Shown piece by piece: positions 1 to 8,146 of a DNA stretch of 44,361 nucleotides. This DNA comes from an uncultured Gammaproteobacteria bacterium (lineage in GTDB: Bacteria > Pseudomonadota > Gammaproteobacteria > SZUA-229), in NCBI GenBank assembly GCA_913065105.1, contig CAJXZZ010000015.1, forward strand, positions 1-44,361, given 5' to 3'. Below the pieces are notes generated by a model. It searched no databases and was not told the DNA's origin. It worked only from the letters and a program-made list of their open reading frames with translations. Both the position numbers and the translations under genes were made by a program. The first letter of the stretch is position 1. Each line of letters opens with the position of its first letter.

Positions 1-1377
1 AATCACAAGAAGAAACTATTAATAAAAGCAATTGGAGCGACGCTGTTAACCTGCGCGACAACTGCTCAAGCAGCAAACTGGTTGATGCTGCAAGGAACGG
101 AAAAAGACGGACAATCGGCTCGCGCCAAAGTATGGGGTTTTATACAGGTCCAGTATCAAAAAGATAACAGTGACGCAAATGCTGGCGGTGGTTATATTCC
201 GCCTAAATTAATTGGCCCTAATCTACAAGAACAGGACGGATTCAATGTAAACCGTGCACGTATCGGTGTACGTGGAACGGGTTTACCACTAGACAGTAAA
301 GTGAATTACTTTATTCTTGCTGAATTTGGTAACAACGGTATTACCTACCCTGAAGGCACGGGTGTAGCCTTGACCGATGCCAGTATTACCTTAAACCATA
401 TTCCAGGCGCTCGTGTTCGTGCCGGTCTATTCAAAACACCGGGTCCTGAAGAAGGTTTACAGGCTATTCATGTATTTGATTACATCAACTTCACTACCGT
501 CACAAACCAGTTGATGCTCGAACGCTTCCCTAATCAAAACGGCGCATACGAGGCTCAATCAAATAATGCCCCGATCCAACTACCATCAGCTGACGGTATA
601 GGTGCATTCGATTCATCGGTTGGCGCATTCCGTGATACGGGTATACAGGTATTTGATACCTTCAAAACTGGTAAATGGGAAAACAGTTACGCAGTCATGT
701 ACGGTAACGGTAATGGCTTGAACTATGGTAATGCTGATGGCAACTACGATACCTATCTTTACCTGTCATCTGAATATGTATTCGGCGGTAAAGGCGGTCG
801 ACGTCAAGGTGTGAAAATGTTCGCCTGGAACCAGTCGGGTAAACGCCTGCTGGATTCTACCGATGACTCTACTTACAACCCTACAGAACATGACCGTGAC
901 CGTAGCGGTCTGGGTGTAAAATACCTGAAAAAACCTTTCCGTGTTACTGCAGAGTATATGCAAGGTGAAGGCATGATCTTCGTTGGTCAGGATAAGTCTA
1001 CATTTAACATTAACCCCGGTCTTGCTGGCGGTATACCAGGTGATGGTGCAGATGGTAAAGCGAATGGTTACTACCTGGAAGGTGGCTGGTACATCGGTAA
1101 ATCTAACTGGGAAATCGATCTTCGTTACGATGTGTACAACCGTCTGACTGATGATGCTCCATTGCCTGGTGGACCAAACATAGGTAAAACATTCGAGATG
1201 AAATTCTCTACTGTTACCCTGGGCGCTCAGTACCATATCAACAAGAAAACACGCATAAATATGGAAGTAGCTGATCGTACTTTCGAAGCGGTTGATTTTG
1301 ATTCAGGCAAAGGTCCGAATGCAAATCTCGATGGTGTGAATCAGCGTTATGGAATACAGCTAACTCACATTTTCTAG
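1..1377 (+). CDS. Outer-membrane porin, phosphate-selective porin O/P-like (5' end cut by window)
   Basis: Reading frame is open from the first base. Residues before the first possible internal start form a signal peptide: a lysine-rich start (NHKKKLL), a hydrophobic stretch, and an AQA|AN cleavage-like site. The true start therefore lies just upstream of the window, possibly by a single codon. The mature part of about 435 residues is rich in glycine, aromatic residues and alternating beta-strand patterns, and ends in a C-terminal phenylalanine (LTHIF), as expected of a beta barrel inserted by the BAM machinery. The N-terminal segment AKVWGFIQVQYQKD and the VNRARIGVRGTGLP segment resemble the OprO/OprP-like porin family. 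Substrate cannot be told from sequence. A strong terminator follows at 1441. Family call is from memory of sequence patterns; a generic porin is the safe reading. Confidence 0.75.
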   Translation, partial: NHKKKLLIKAIGATLLTCATTAQAANWLMLQGTEKDGQSARAKVWGFIQVQYQKDNSDANAGGGYIPPKLIGPNLQEQDGFNVNRARIGVRGTGLPLDSKVNYFILAEFGNNGITYPEGTGVALTDASITLNHIPGARVRAGLFKTPGPEEGLQAIHVFDYINFTTVTNQLMLERFPNQNGAYEAQSNNAPIQLPSADGIGAFDSSVGAFRDTGIQVFDTFKTGKWENSYAVMYGNGNGLNYGNADGNYDTYLYLSSEYVFGGKGGRRQGVKMFAWNQSGKRLLDSTDDSTYNPTEHDRDRSGLGVKYLKKPFRVTAEYMQGEGMIFVGQDKSTFNINPGLAGGIPGDGADGKANGYYLEGGWYIGKSNWEIDLRYDVYNRLTDDAPLPGGPNIGKTFEMKFSTVTLGAQYHINKKTRINMEVADRTFEAVDFDSGKGPNANLDGVNQRYGIQLTHIF

Positions 1378-1440
1378 AGTTGACTGGATAAAAGCTATAA
1401 AACCTGCGTAAATCATTAAGCTATGTGATCCGCACTTTAA

Positions 1441-1467
1441 AGGGGTTCGAAAGAACCCCTTTTTTTC
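1441..1467 (+). terminator. Rho-independent terminator after the porin gene
   Basis: Perfect 8-bp stem AGGGGTTC / GAACCCCT closed by a GAAA tetraloop and followed by a T run (1460-1467). It lies 64 bases after the porin stop codon and nearly 100 bases before the next gene. Confidence 0.9.
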
Positions 1468-1559
1468 GCATACGATTTTTAATCGCTGTAACTATAATAG
1501 TAAAAACGCTAGTATTAATCCGCATTAACAATACGCAATAACAATAGACAGGAGACAAC

Positions 1560-2030
1560 ATGAAGAACAAATCATTTAAATTCCACTCTGCACTACTGAT
1601 CTTACTCAGTCTTTTAAGTGCACAGTCATTCGCATCAGATACAAACGGCATAATAAAAGTAAAAAGCACGCACGGTGTTACAGAAACAATAAACAAACTG
1701 GAAACGGTGTTAAACAAAAAAGGCATGACTATCTTTAAACGCGTAAACCACACCGCTGGTGCAAAAAAAGTTGGCCTGGCATTACGCCCTACCGAACTAC
1801 TGATCTTTGGTAACCCAAAAGTCGGCACACCATTAATGTTATGTTCACAGACAGCGGCTTTAGATCTGCCGCAAAAAGCATTAGCGTACGAAGATGAAAA
1901 CGGACAAGTATGGCTGGCTTATAATGACCCAACCTATATGGCAAAGCGCCACAATCTAAAAGACTGTGATGCGGCGGTGCAGAAAGTAACGAATGCACTG
2001 GCGAAGTTTACAAAGATTGCGACGGAATGA
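1560..2030 (+). CDS. DUF302 family secreted protein
   Basis: 156 residues with a Sec signal peptide (cleavage near SFA|SDTNG, about residue 25). The remainder matches the DUF302 pattern: an IIKVKSTHGVTETINKLETVLNKKGM helix-strand opening, then LRPTELLIFGNPKVGTPLM and a late ALAYEDENGQVWLAYNDP segment. Start is supported by a clear Shine-Dalgarno (AGGAGA) 6 bases before the ATG. DUF302 proteins are small periplasmic or cytosolic proteins of unknown function, often near redox or sulfur genes. No neighbour makes its role clearer; it stands alone between a terminator and a convergent hydrolase gene. Confidence 0.85.
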   Translation: MKNKSFKFHSALLILLSLLSAQSFASDTNGIIKVKSTHGVTETINKLETVLNKKGMTIFKRVNHTAGAKKVGLALRPTELLIFGNPKVGTPLMLCSQTAALDLPQKALAYEDENGQVWLAYNDPTYMAKRHNLKDCDAAVQKVTNALAKFTKIATE

Positions 2031-2035
2031 AAAAT

Positions 2036-2117
2036 ATAGTTGGCAGTCGTCAGTAGGCCGTTAAAAGATTTGTTTCTAGTTTTTTCTGCCTACTGCAAAC
2101 TGACGACTGCCAACTAT
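2036..2117. repeat. Long imperfect inverted repeat between convergent genes (REP-like)
   Basis: Left arm 2036-2058 begins ATAGTTGGCAGTCGTCAGT. Right arm 2088-2117 is its reverse complement with a 7-base insertion (TTGCAGT) interrupting the AGGC end. It fills the gap between a plus-strand gene ending at 2030 and a minus-strand gene ending at 2114, so it may terminate both. The sequence is related to a second copy at 44029 and looks like a dispersed GGCAGT/CGTCAGTAG-type element rather than a simple terminator. Confidence 0.75.
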
Positions 2118-2932
2118 CTCTTCAAAGTCTTCAAATAGTCGAATAAAATCTGACGATTATCTTTTGTAACAAAAACATTATTGTGATTACTATCAATCAA
2201 AATAAATGACTTTGGTACATTCGCCGCATCAAATAATTCTTCCGCATGATACATCTCAATCATTTCATCAGATTCACTATGTATGATTGCTACGGGTATG
2301 GGTGATATTAAGCCTATCGAATCCAGCGGGCTATATTCATTACTAACGGTGAATGATAACGGCCATTGGAACAACCAGAACAGCCAGCTTTTAGATAACA
2401 TATCCTGAGTAACGTGATGATAGTCACTAAACGCTTCGACCGTTATCAAGGCTTCGATCTTGTCCCGGTAGGCACTATGCGCAACCGAATAGATCGACAT
2501 GCTGGCACCCAGGCTATGCCCCATCACTATCATTTTTTCATCATCGGGCAACTGACCAGCAACATAGCCTAGCATCAACTCCATATCGCTGATTATTACA
2601 TCGAGGTTCACCTCACCTTGCGACTGACCATATCCTCTATAATCAAATACATAAAGATCATAGCCTTCTTTTGCCAACCAGAAGGTATTCGGTAACTGTG
2701 TACTGACGTTATCGCCATTGCCATGGAAGAAAACAATTGTTCCGGCCGTTTTATCATCGGCAAATAACTTCCAACCGTGAACGGTTACGCCATCCGGAGC
2801 ATCAATATAAATATCCTCGTACAAAATATCTGCCGCATCCGGAGTAATCGGGTACGATTTAACAGGGACAAACAACATGTTACTGCAGGAAGCTAAAATA
2901 ACAATAGAAGTTAACAGGACGTATCGATACAT
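2114..2932 (-). CDS. Alpha/beta-hydrolase lipoprotein
   Basis: 272 residues. The N-terminus ends in a lipobox (ILASC, Cys16), so the protein is probably lipid-anchored. The fold signature is complete: oxyanion strand HGNG (70-73), the FDYRGYGQS segment, nucleophile elbow GHSLGAS with Ser140, acid Asp222 (HSESDEM) and His250 (DSNHNN). This is the YfhR/BEM46-like group of serine hydrolases. Natural substrate unknown; an esterase or peptidase role is possible. The stop codon lies inside the inverted repeat at 2036-2117. No clear Shine-Dalgarno precedes the start, so the start rests on the signal sequence. Confidence 0.85.
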   Translation of the reverse strand: MYRYVLLTSIVILASCSNMLFVPVKSYPITPDAADILYEDIYIDAPDGVTVHGWKLFADDKTAGTIVFFHGNGDNVSTQLPNTFWLAKEGYDLYVFDYRGYGQSQGEVNLDVIISDMELMLGYVAGQLPDDEKMIVMGHSLGASMSIYSVAHSAYRDKIEALITVEAFSDYHHVTQDMLSKSWLFWLFQWPLSFTVSNEYSPLDSIGLISPIPVAIIHSESDEMIEMYHAEELFDAANVPKSFILIDSNHNNVFVTKDNRQILFDYLKTLKR

Positions 2933-3175
2933 TTTTAAGTAACTGAAAAATTAAGTCATAAAGAAACCGAAATTAACACAGATGCGTACTAAAAATTGAA
3001 AAATCATCGTAAACACATAAGTATTAGATATCGCTAATATATCTAATATATAGTCACATCTAACTAACAAAATATATCGAATAAAACGCGATAATAAATA
3101 CTTGCATACTATCGTAATTATGGCTTATCATCATGGCTCTTTATAAAAAGACAATAAGAATCGTGGAGTTACATA

Positions 3176-3652
3176 ATGAAAAAAATCATTGCAGGTTTAG
3201 TCTTAATCAGTGCTTCTTCAGTGGCTAATGCTGGCGCAGCTGGCGGTGCTGGTTGTGGTTGGGGTCAGGCCCTGTTTGAAGGTCAATCAGGCACTGCAAC
3301 TCACGTATTAGCAGGACTCACAAATGCTATTACAGGTAACAATACATTTGGTATGTCAACGGGTACAAATGGTTGCTCTACTACTGGCACTCTAAGTTAC
3401 GGTGGCAAAAGCGTTGTCAGTGCCATCATGAACGAGTTTTCTGAAGACGTTGCTCGCGGCGAAGGTGACGCACTGAACACAGTTTCAGTCGTATACGGTG
3501 TTGAAGCACAGGATCGTGATACTTTTGCTAAAGTAATGCATGAAAACTTTACAACTTTGTTCCCAAGCGAAGATGTAACTGCTGACGAAATGATGGTTTC
3601 TATCGAAGCTGTTATGAAAGCGGATGCTGACCTTAGCAAATATGTTTCATAA
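3176..3652 (+). CDS. DUF3015 family exported protein, copy A
   Basis: 158 residues with a Sec signal peptide (MKKIIAGLVLISASSVANA|G). The mature part carries the DUF3015 pattern: GCGWGQALFEGQ near residue 26, then the TNAITGNNTFGMSTGTNGC stretch. Two cysteines (in GCGWG and TNGCST) could form a disulfide. Function of the family is unknown; members are small periplasmic or surface proteins of gammaproteobacteria. A Shine-Dalgarno (GTGGAGTTA) precedes the ATG. The next gene is a near-identical tandem copy 40 bases downstream with the same leader motif, so the two are probably co-transcribed up to the terminator at 4212. The 243 bases upstream are very AT-rich; I see no convincing promoter there. 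Confidence 0.88.
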   Translation: MKKIIAGLVLISASSVANAGAAGGAGCGWGQALFEGQSGTATHVLAGLTNAITGNNTFGMSTGTNGCSTTGTLSYGGKSVVSAIMNEFSEDVARGEGDALNTVSVVYGVEAQDRDTFAKVMHENFTTLFPSEDVTADEMMVSIEAVMKADADLSKYVS

Positions 3653-3692
3653 TTAATTTCAGAAAAATCAATATAAAAAAATTGGAGTTACA

Positions 3693-4169
3693 ATGAAAAA
3701 AATAATTGCAGGTTTGATTTTAGCAGGCGCATCAACAGTAGCCAACGCCGGTTCTGCTGGCGGTGATGGTTGTGGTTGGGGTCAAGCATTATTTGAGGGG
3801 CAAACTGGTCCTGCCTCACACGTGTTAGCCGGTATCACAAATGTTATTACTGGTAACAATACTTTTGGTATGACAACGGGTACAAATGGCTGTTCTACTA
3901 CGGGTACACTTAGTTACAGCGGAAAAAGCGTGGTCAGTTCCATCATGAACGAGTTTTCTGAAGATGTAGCTCGTGGCGAAGGTGAAGCTCTGAACACAGT
4001 TGCAGTGGTATATGGCGTTGAGCCACAGGACCGTGATACTTTTGCTAAAGTAATGCACAACAACTTTGCAAAGATCTTCCCTAACGAGGACGTCACCGCA
4101 GATGAAATGATGGCATCTATCGAATCCGTTATGAAAACTGATGCTGACCTTAGCAAATATGTTGCATAA
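3693..4169 (+). CDS. DUF3015 family exported protein, copy B
   Basis: 158 residues, exactly the same length as copy A and alignable without gaps; I count about 26 substitutions, mostly conservative (roughly 84% identity). Signal peptide MKKIIAGLILAGASTVANA|G. The same Cys pair and GNNTFGMTTGTNGC core are kept. The ribosome-binding context (TTGGAGTTACA) is also copied from copy A, so the duplication unit included the leader. Both copies keep an open frame with mainly conservative changes, which suggests both are under selection. Function unknown. Confidence 0.88.
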   Translation: MKKIIAGLILAGASTVANAGSAGGDGCGWGQALFEGQTGPASHVLAGITNVITGNNTFGMTTGTNGCSTTGTLSYSGKSVVSSIMNEFSEDVARGEGEALNTVAVVYGVEPQDRDTFAKVMHNNFAKIFPNEDVTADEMMASIESVMKTDADLSKYVA

Positions 4170-4211
4170 TTAATTTCTCTAAATCTATTTTTAGAAAATT
4201 AACTTAAACAG

Positions 4212-4240
4212 GCCCGGCATCATCAGATACCGGGCTTTTT
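4212..4240 (+). terminator. Rho-independent terminator after the DUF3015 pair
   Basis: Stem GCCCGGCATC / GATACCGGGC (one mismatch) with a 4-base loop, followed by a T run at 4236-4240. It closes the two-gene unit and is followed by the DUF4105 gene. Confidence 0.88.
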
Positions 4241-4308
4241 TACATCTACAGAAAACTCTATCAACATCTAAAAACAACATCGTCACTACTGTTTACACGT
4301 ATTAACTC

Positions 4309-6219
4309 ATGATATACCTGGTTTCAACCATCAAAAAGCAATTCCAGATTCTATTGTTTAGCCTAATGATATTCACAGCGAGTTCACATGCTGCTGATAC
4401 TGAAAACTATCTGAATGAGCTTCACCAGCAGGCAGTAAAACAACAGCTATGGAAACACGCCGAATGGTTGAACCTGCTGCATTATGAAGGTGATGGAAGC
4501 TCTCCTGATGACTATGTCAGCCAGGTCGTAGACCAGATCTTTTTTCTCACAGATGACGGTGCTAACGACCCAAAAAGTGAATTAAGTGCCGCTTTAACAG
4601 GAATTTTCGATGCTACGACAAGCGATGATGCCAATATTCAATGCCGTTTTGTTGCCCGCTCCGACTGGCTTCGTGAGAAGTTAAATATTGCAGCATCATC
4701 CTTGCCCGAAGTACATTGTACAAAATACCTGCAATGGCGAGAAAACGTGCAACCACAGCAGGTTACCCTGATTTTTCCGACCTATCATCTGAATAGTCCC
4801 TCCTCGATGTATGGCCACACCCTGTTACGTCTAGATCCTGGCAAAGATAAAGATGAATCAAAATGGCTGTCTGTCGCTGTCAGCTTTGGCGCAAACATTC
4901 CCGAGGGTGAAAATTCAATATTGTATACCTACCGTGGACTGGCCGGAGGCTACCGTGGATTGTTTGTCACCGACCACTATTACAAAAAGATCCAGGAATA
5001 TAACAGGATCGAACATCGTGATATCTGGGAATACCGCCTGAACCTGACCCCGGAAGAAACCGAGCGTATGGTAAGACATATCTGGGAGATCCAGGACATT
5101 AATTTTGAATATTACTTTTTTGATGAGAACTGCTCCTACCGTCTTTTAGAGCTGCTTGAAGTTGCTCGACCTGGTATAGAACTCACCGATGAATTCATCG
5201 TCGCAGCGATACCCATCGATACAGTTAAATCCATCAATCGTTCAGGATTGATCGAAAATATCGAGTACCGCCCAGCACGAGCGACCGTCTTATCCTACAT
5301 GCTGGAACAGATGCCCGAAGACCATCACGAGCTGGTCATTAAGTTATCAGAAGATATCGATACACTACAGGACCCTGGCTTTACCAGCCTGAGTGAAGAA
5401 GAACAACGAAACATCATCGAAACGGCATACAAATTCCTGCGTTACCAGCAATCCGGCAAAGACCAGAACCGTGATATTGATAAACGCAGCTTTCAATTGT
5501 TAAAAGTACGAAACAGTTACCCCGTTAGTTCTAAACCTGTTGTGCCTGCCCCTGTCTCACCGGAGAATGGCCACAATAGTAAACGGGCATCCTTCGCATT
5601 TGGCGAACGACTGGATAATTACTACGGAGAGCTTGGATTTAAAATGTCTTTTCATGACCTGGAAGACAATGAAGTAGGCTTCCTGCGTGGTGCCTCGATA
5701 AATATGGCAAGCTTACAAATTCGCGCCGAAGAAAATGAAGGCATCAGCCTGTACAAGCTGGATGTGATAGACATATTCTCACTGGCGCCACGTACGCCAT
5801 TTTTTAAACCCACAGCATGGCGAGTCTATACCGGTTTTGAAACAGAATTAACCAACGACGTTGATCAGCTGGTATATCATGTAACCGGTGGTGGTGGCGG
5901 TAACTGGAACGTATTTGATAACAGCCAGTTTTATACGCTGGCAACAGGAAGGCTAGAGATAAACAAGCAACTGGAGCACACGATCGAACCTGCGATCGGA
6001 TTTATCACCGGCTTTTTATCTCACTTCAGCACGAGTACTGCACGCCTCGAAGTCAGCGGTGAACACTTCACTGACGGTGTATACCGCTTACGTACACAGT
6101 ACATACATAACTTTGTTATAAGCACCAATAACTCATTGAAGATTTATGCAAAGTATCAATGGCAGGATAATAATGTTGAATTCTCTGACATCAATTTAAG
6201 TTATCAGTATTATTTCTAG
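4309..6219 (+). CDS. DUF4105 / Lnb-like periplasmic protein with C-terminal barrel-like domain
   Basis: 636 residues with a signal peptide (to about SSHA|AD, residue 28). Residues about 30-410 match the DUF4105 (Lnb N-terminal periplasmic) family. Hallmarks are LIFPTYHLNSPSSMYGHTLLRL with a His near 170, the YRGLAGGYRG loop, and FDENCSYRLLELLE with a Cys near 274. His and Cys could be a catalytic pair, since Lnb is a lipoprotein N-acyltransferase in some bacteria. That activity is only a possibility here, because gammaproteobacteria normally use Lnt. Residues about 430-636 alternate hydrophobic and polar residues and end in LSYQYYF, which looks like an outer-membrane or beta-rich domain. The gene stands alone, with a terminator before it and a convergent moeA after it. 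Confidence 0.8.
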   Translation: MIYLVSTIKKQFQILLFSLMIFTASSHAADTENYLNELHQQAVKQQLWKHAEWLNLLHYEGDGSSPDDYVSQVVDQIFFLTDDGANDPKSELSAALTGIFDATTSDDANIQCRFVARSDWLREKLNIAASSLPEVHCTKYLQWRENVQPQQVTLIFPTYHLNSPSSMYGHTLLRLDPGKDKDESKWLSVAVSFGANIPEGENSILYTYRGLAGGYRGLFVTDHYYKKIQEYNRIEHRDIWEYRLNLTPEETERMVRHIWEIQDINFEYYFFDENCSYRLLELLEVARPGIELTDEFIVAAIPIDTVKSINRSGLIENIEYRPARATVLSYMLEQMPEDHHELVIKLSEDIDTLQDPGFTSLSEEEQRNIIETAYKFLRYQQSGKDQNRDIDKRSFQLLKVRNSYPVSSKPVVPAPVSPENGHNSKRASFAFGERLDNYYGELGFKMSFHDLEDNEVGFLRGASINMASLQIRAEENEGISLYKLDVIDIFSLAPRTPFFKPTAWRVYTGFETELTNDVDQLVYHVTGGGGGNWNVFDNSQFYTLATGRLEINKQLEHTIEPAIGFITGFLSHFSTSTARLEVSGEHFTDGVYRLRTQYIHNFVISTNNSLKIYAKYQWQDNNVEFSDINLSYQYYF

Positions 6220-6254
6220 AAATTAACTTATGCAGAAGACTGGCAAGTTATAAC

Positions 6255-7499
6255 TTAAGTAAGTCCTTCAAAAGGAAGATAACTAACAATATCACCCTTA
6301 TTGATTTCCGCATCGATCATCACTTCAACGATACCATCCGCCCAACTTGTCGAACTTAAAACACCTGAGCCCTGATGCGGATACAATTGTGCAACGGTCT
6401 GATTATTCTTTTGTGACAAGCGTACGCGTAAGTATTCCTGACGTCGTACTTGTCGCCAGTCAAAATCTGCAACTACAGGGAAACGCTTAAGCAATACATC
6501 GTCAGCGCCTTGCAGTTTTAATATCAATGCGCGAGCGAACACTAAAAAAGTTACAAACACGGCAACCGGATTGCCCGGTAACCCCATAAACAATGTTTTA
6601 TCAACTTTACCAAAGGCAACGGGTTTCCCCGGTTTCATCGCGATACGCCACATAGAAAGCTCACCAAGTTTTTCCAATGCGATACGGACGTAGTCTTCTT
6701 CACCAACTGAAACACCACCACTGGTAATAACCAGGTCAGCATCTGACGCGGCCTGTTTTAATATATCTAGTGTTGCTTCTAAGGTATCTGGCACAATACC
6801 TAAATCAACAACGTCACAGTTCATCGCCTGTAACAAGCCCCTTAAGGTATAACGGTTTGAGTTATAGATCTGTCCCGGAGCAAGGGCCTGTCCCGGCGCA
6901 ACTATTTCATCACCGGTAAAAAATATTGCTACCTTTAACTTTCTTCTGACCTTGAATTCAGCCAGGCCGACAGATGCCAACAGACCAAGTTCCTGCGCGC
7001 GTAGACGTTTACCTGCATGTAATACTGGACTATGTTTTGCGATGTCTTCGCCTGCACGCCGGACATTTGCACCGGTCTTAACCTCGGTATTAATTATTAC
7101 CCTGGATTCATCAGCGTCGCACATCTCCTGCATAACGACCGCGTCAGCTCCTTCTGGTATCGGTGCACCGGTAAATATACGTGCTGCAGTTCCTGCCTCA
7201 AGTGTTGTGCCAACGGTGCCAGCAGGGATACGTTGTGTAACAGGTAACTCTGCGCCTGCTAACCGACAATCCTCACTGCGTACAGCATAACCATCCATCG
7301 CGCTGTTATCGTAGCCCGGCACATCAATCGTTGATAGTAAGTCTTCTGCCAGTACCCTGTTTAGCGCATCAAGAATATCAACGCTTTCTGTTTGTTCAAC
7401 CGCTATAGCCTGCGACAGAATTTTTTCTATTGCTTGATCAACCGTTAATAACCCGGGTGTTGAACAGCAATCAACAGTACTTATTTTTATATCTTTCAT
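6255..7499 (-). CDS. moeA: Molybdopterin molybdenumtransferase MoeA
   Basis: 414 residues, the usual length. It inserts molybdate into adenylylated molybdopterin to give Mo-MPT. Recognisable blocks are YDNSAMDGYAV (about 62-72), RIFTGAPIPEGADAVVMQE, the MPT-binding SGGVSVGEEDYV, and GLPGNPVAVFV near the C-terminus. The first 15 residues carry a Cys-Cys pair (VDCCSTPG), a non-conserved extension. It lies downstream of moaB on the same strand (77-base gap) and ends in a small palindrome AAGTTATAACTT shared with the convergent gene's 3' flank. Together with moaB and moaA it supplies cofactor for NapA encoded 8 kb away. Confidence 0.96.
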   Translation of the reverse strand: MKDIKISTVDCCSTPGLLTVDQAIEKILSQAIAVEQTESVDILDALNRVLAEDLLSTIDVPGYDNSAMDGYAVRSEDCRLAGAELPVTQRIPAGTVGTTLEAGTAARIFTGAPIPEGADAVVMQEMCDADESRVIINTEVKTGANVRRAGEDIAKHSPVLHAGKRLRAQELGLLASVGLAEFKVRRKLKVAIFFTGDEIVAPGQALAPGQIYNSNRYTLRGLLQAMNCDVVDLGIVPDTLEATLDILKQAASDADLVITSGGVSVGEEDYVRIALEKLGELSMWRIAMKPGKPVAFGKVDKTLFMGLPGNPVAVFVTFLVFARALILKLQGADDVLLKRFPVVADFDWRQVRRQEYLRVRLSQKNNQTVAQLYPHQGSGVLSSTSWADGIVEVMIDAEINKGDIVSYLPFEGLT

Positions 7500-7576
7500 T
7501 TTTTATCTACTAAGGATGGCGTTCATACTGAGAATTGCTGGTAACAATTTCAGTGCATTAGTTATAACGGCAGAAA

Positions 7577-8095
7577 TCATTTTTCCAGTAGCCTGGGCAT
7601 CAGCGCAACGATATTACACGGCGTCGTATTACAATCGAGCTGTGGCGAGATCACTTTATCCCAGCCGGTTCGGCAGGCTCCGGTAGAACCAGGCAAACAA
7701 AAAATAAAAGTGCCGTTCGCCAGGCCACCAAGGCAACGCGAGGCGATAGTTGAAGTACCAATTTCCTGGTATGAGACCCAGCGAAACAATTCACCGACGC
7801 CTTCAATCTCTTTATCAAACAGTGGTTGCACTGCTTCAGGCGTGATATCACGACCGGTTAAACCGGTACCACCGGTGCTGATAACCACATCGACATTTTC
7901 ATCGGCAATCCAGCGTGAAACCGCTTCCCGGATTTTATATTTATCATCAGCCAATATAAGTTTTTCTGCAAGGCTATGACCCGCCTCTGTTAGCCGTTCG
8001 ACCAGAACATTACCCGAAGTATCATCGGCTGCAGTACGGCTGTCTGAAACTGTTAAAATTGCAATTTTAATAGGAACCCATTGTTTTTCGTTCAT
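7577..8095 (-). CDS. moaB: Molybdenum cofactor biosynthesis protein B
   Basis: 172 residues, typical for the MoaB/Mog family, which adenylylates molybdopterin before metal insertion. Key stretch [17 protein letters not shown] (about residues 91-107) is the MPT-binding signature; [16 protein letters not shown] at the N-terminus and [14 protein letters not shown] later also fit. MoaB is preferred over MogA because of the [13 protein letters not shown] and [12 protein letters not shown] patterns. It lies 51 bases after the sortase-system histidine kinase on the same strand, so it may be read from that operon, and precedes moeA. Confidence 0.92.
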   Translation of the reverse strand: MNEKQWVPIKIAILTVSDSRTAADDTSGNVLVERLTEAGHSLAEKLILADDKYKIREAVSRWIADENVDVVISTGGTGLTGRDITPEAVQPLFDKEIEGVGELFRWVSYQEIGTSTIASRCLGGLANGTFIFCLPGSTGACRTGWDKVISPQLDCNTTPCNIVALMPRLLEK

Positions 8096-8146
8096 GCTTG
8101 CTCACTCATATTTTGTACTGTTATTGCTAAAAGATTACTTGCCGTG

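Noticed and set aside
766-1236. 156-residue minus-strand frame inside the porin gene
   Set aside because: Antisense shadow of the porin; no family resemblance and no ribosome-binding site.
6245-6256. Palindrome AAGTTATAACTT as an operator
   Set aside because: It lies at the convergent ends of two genes, away from any start, and is AT-rich enough to occur by chance.
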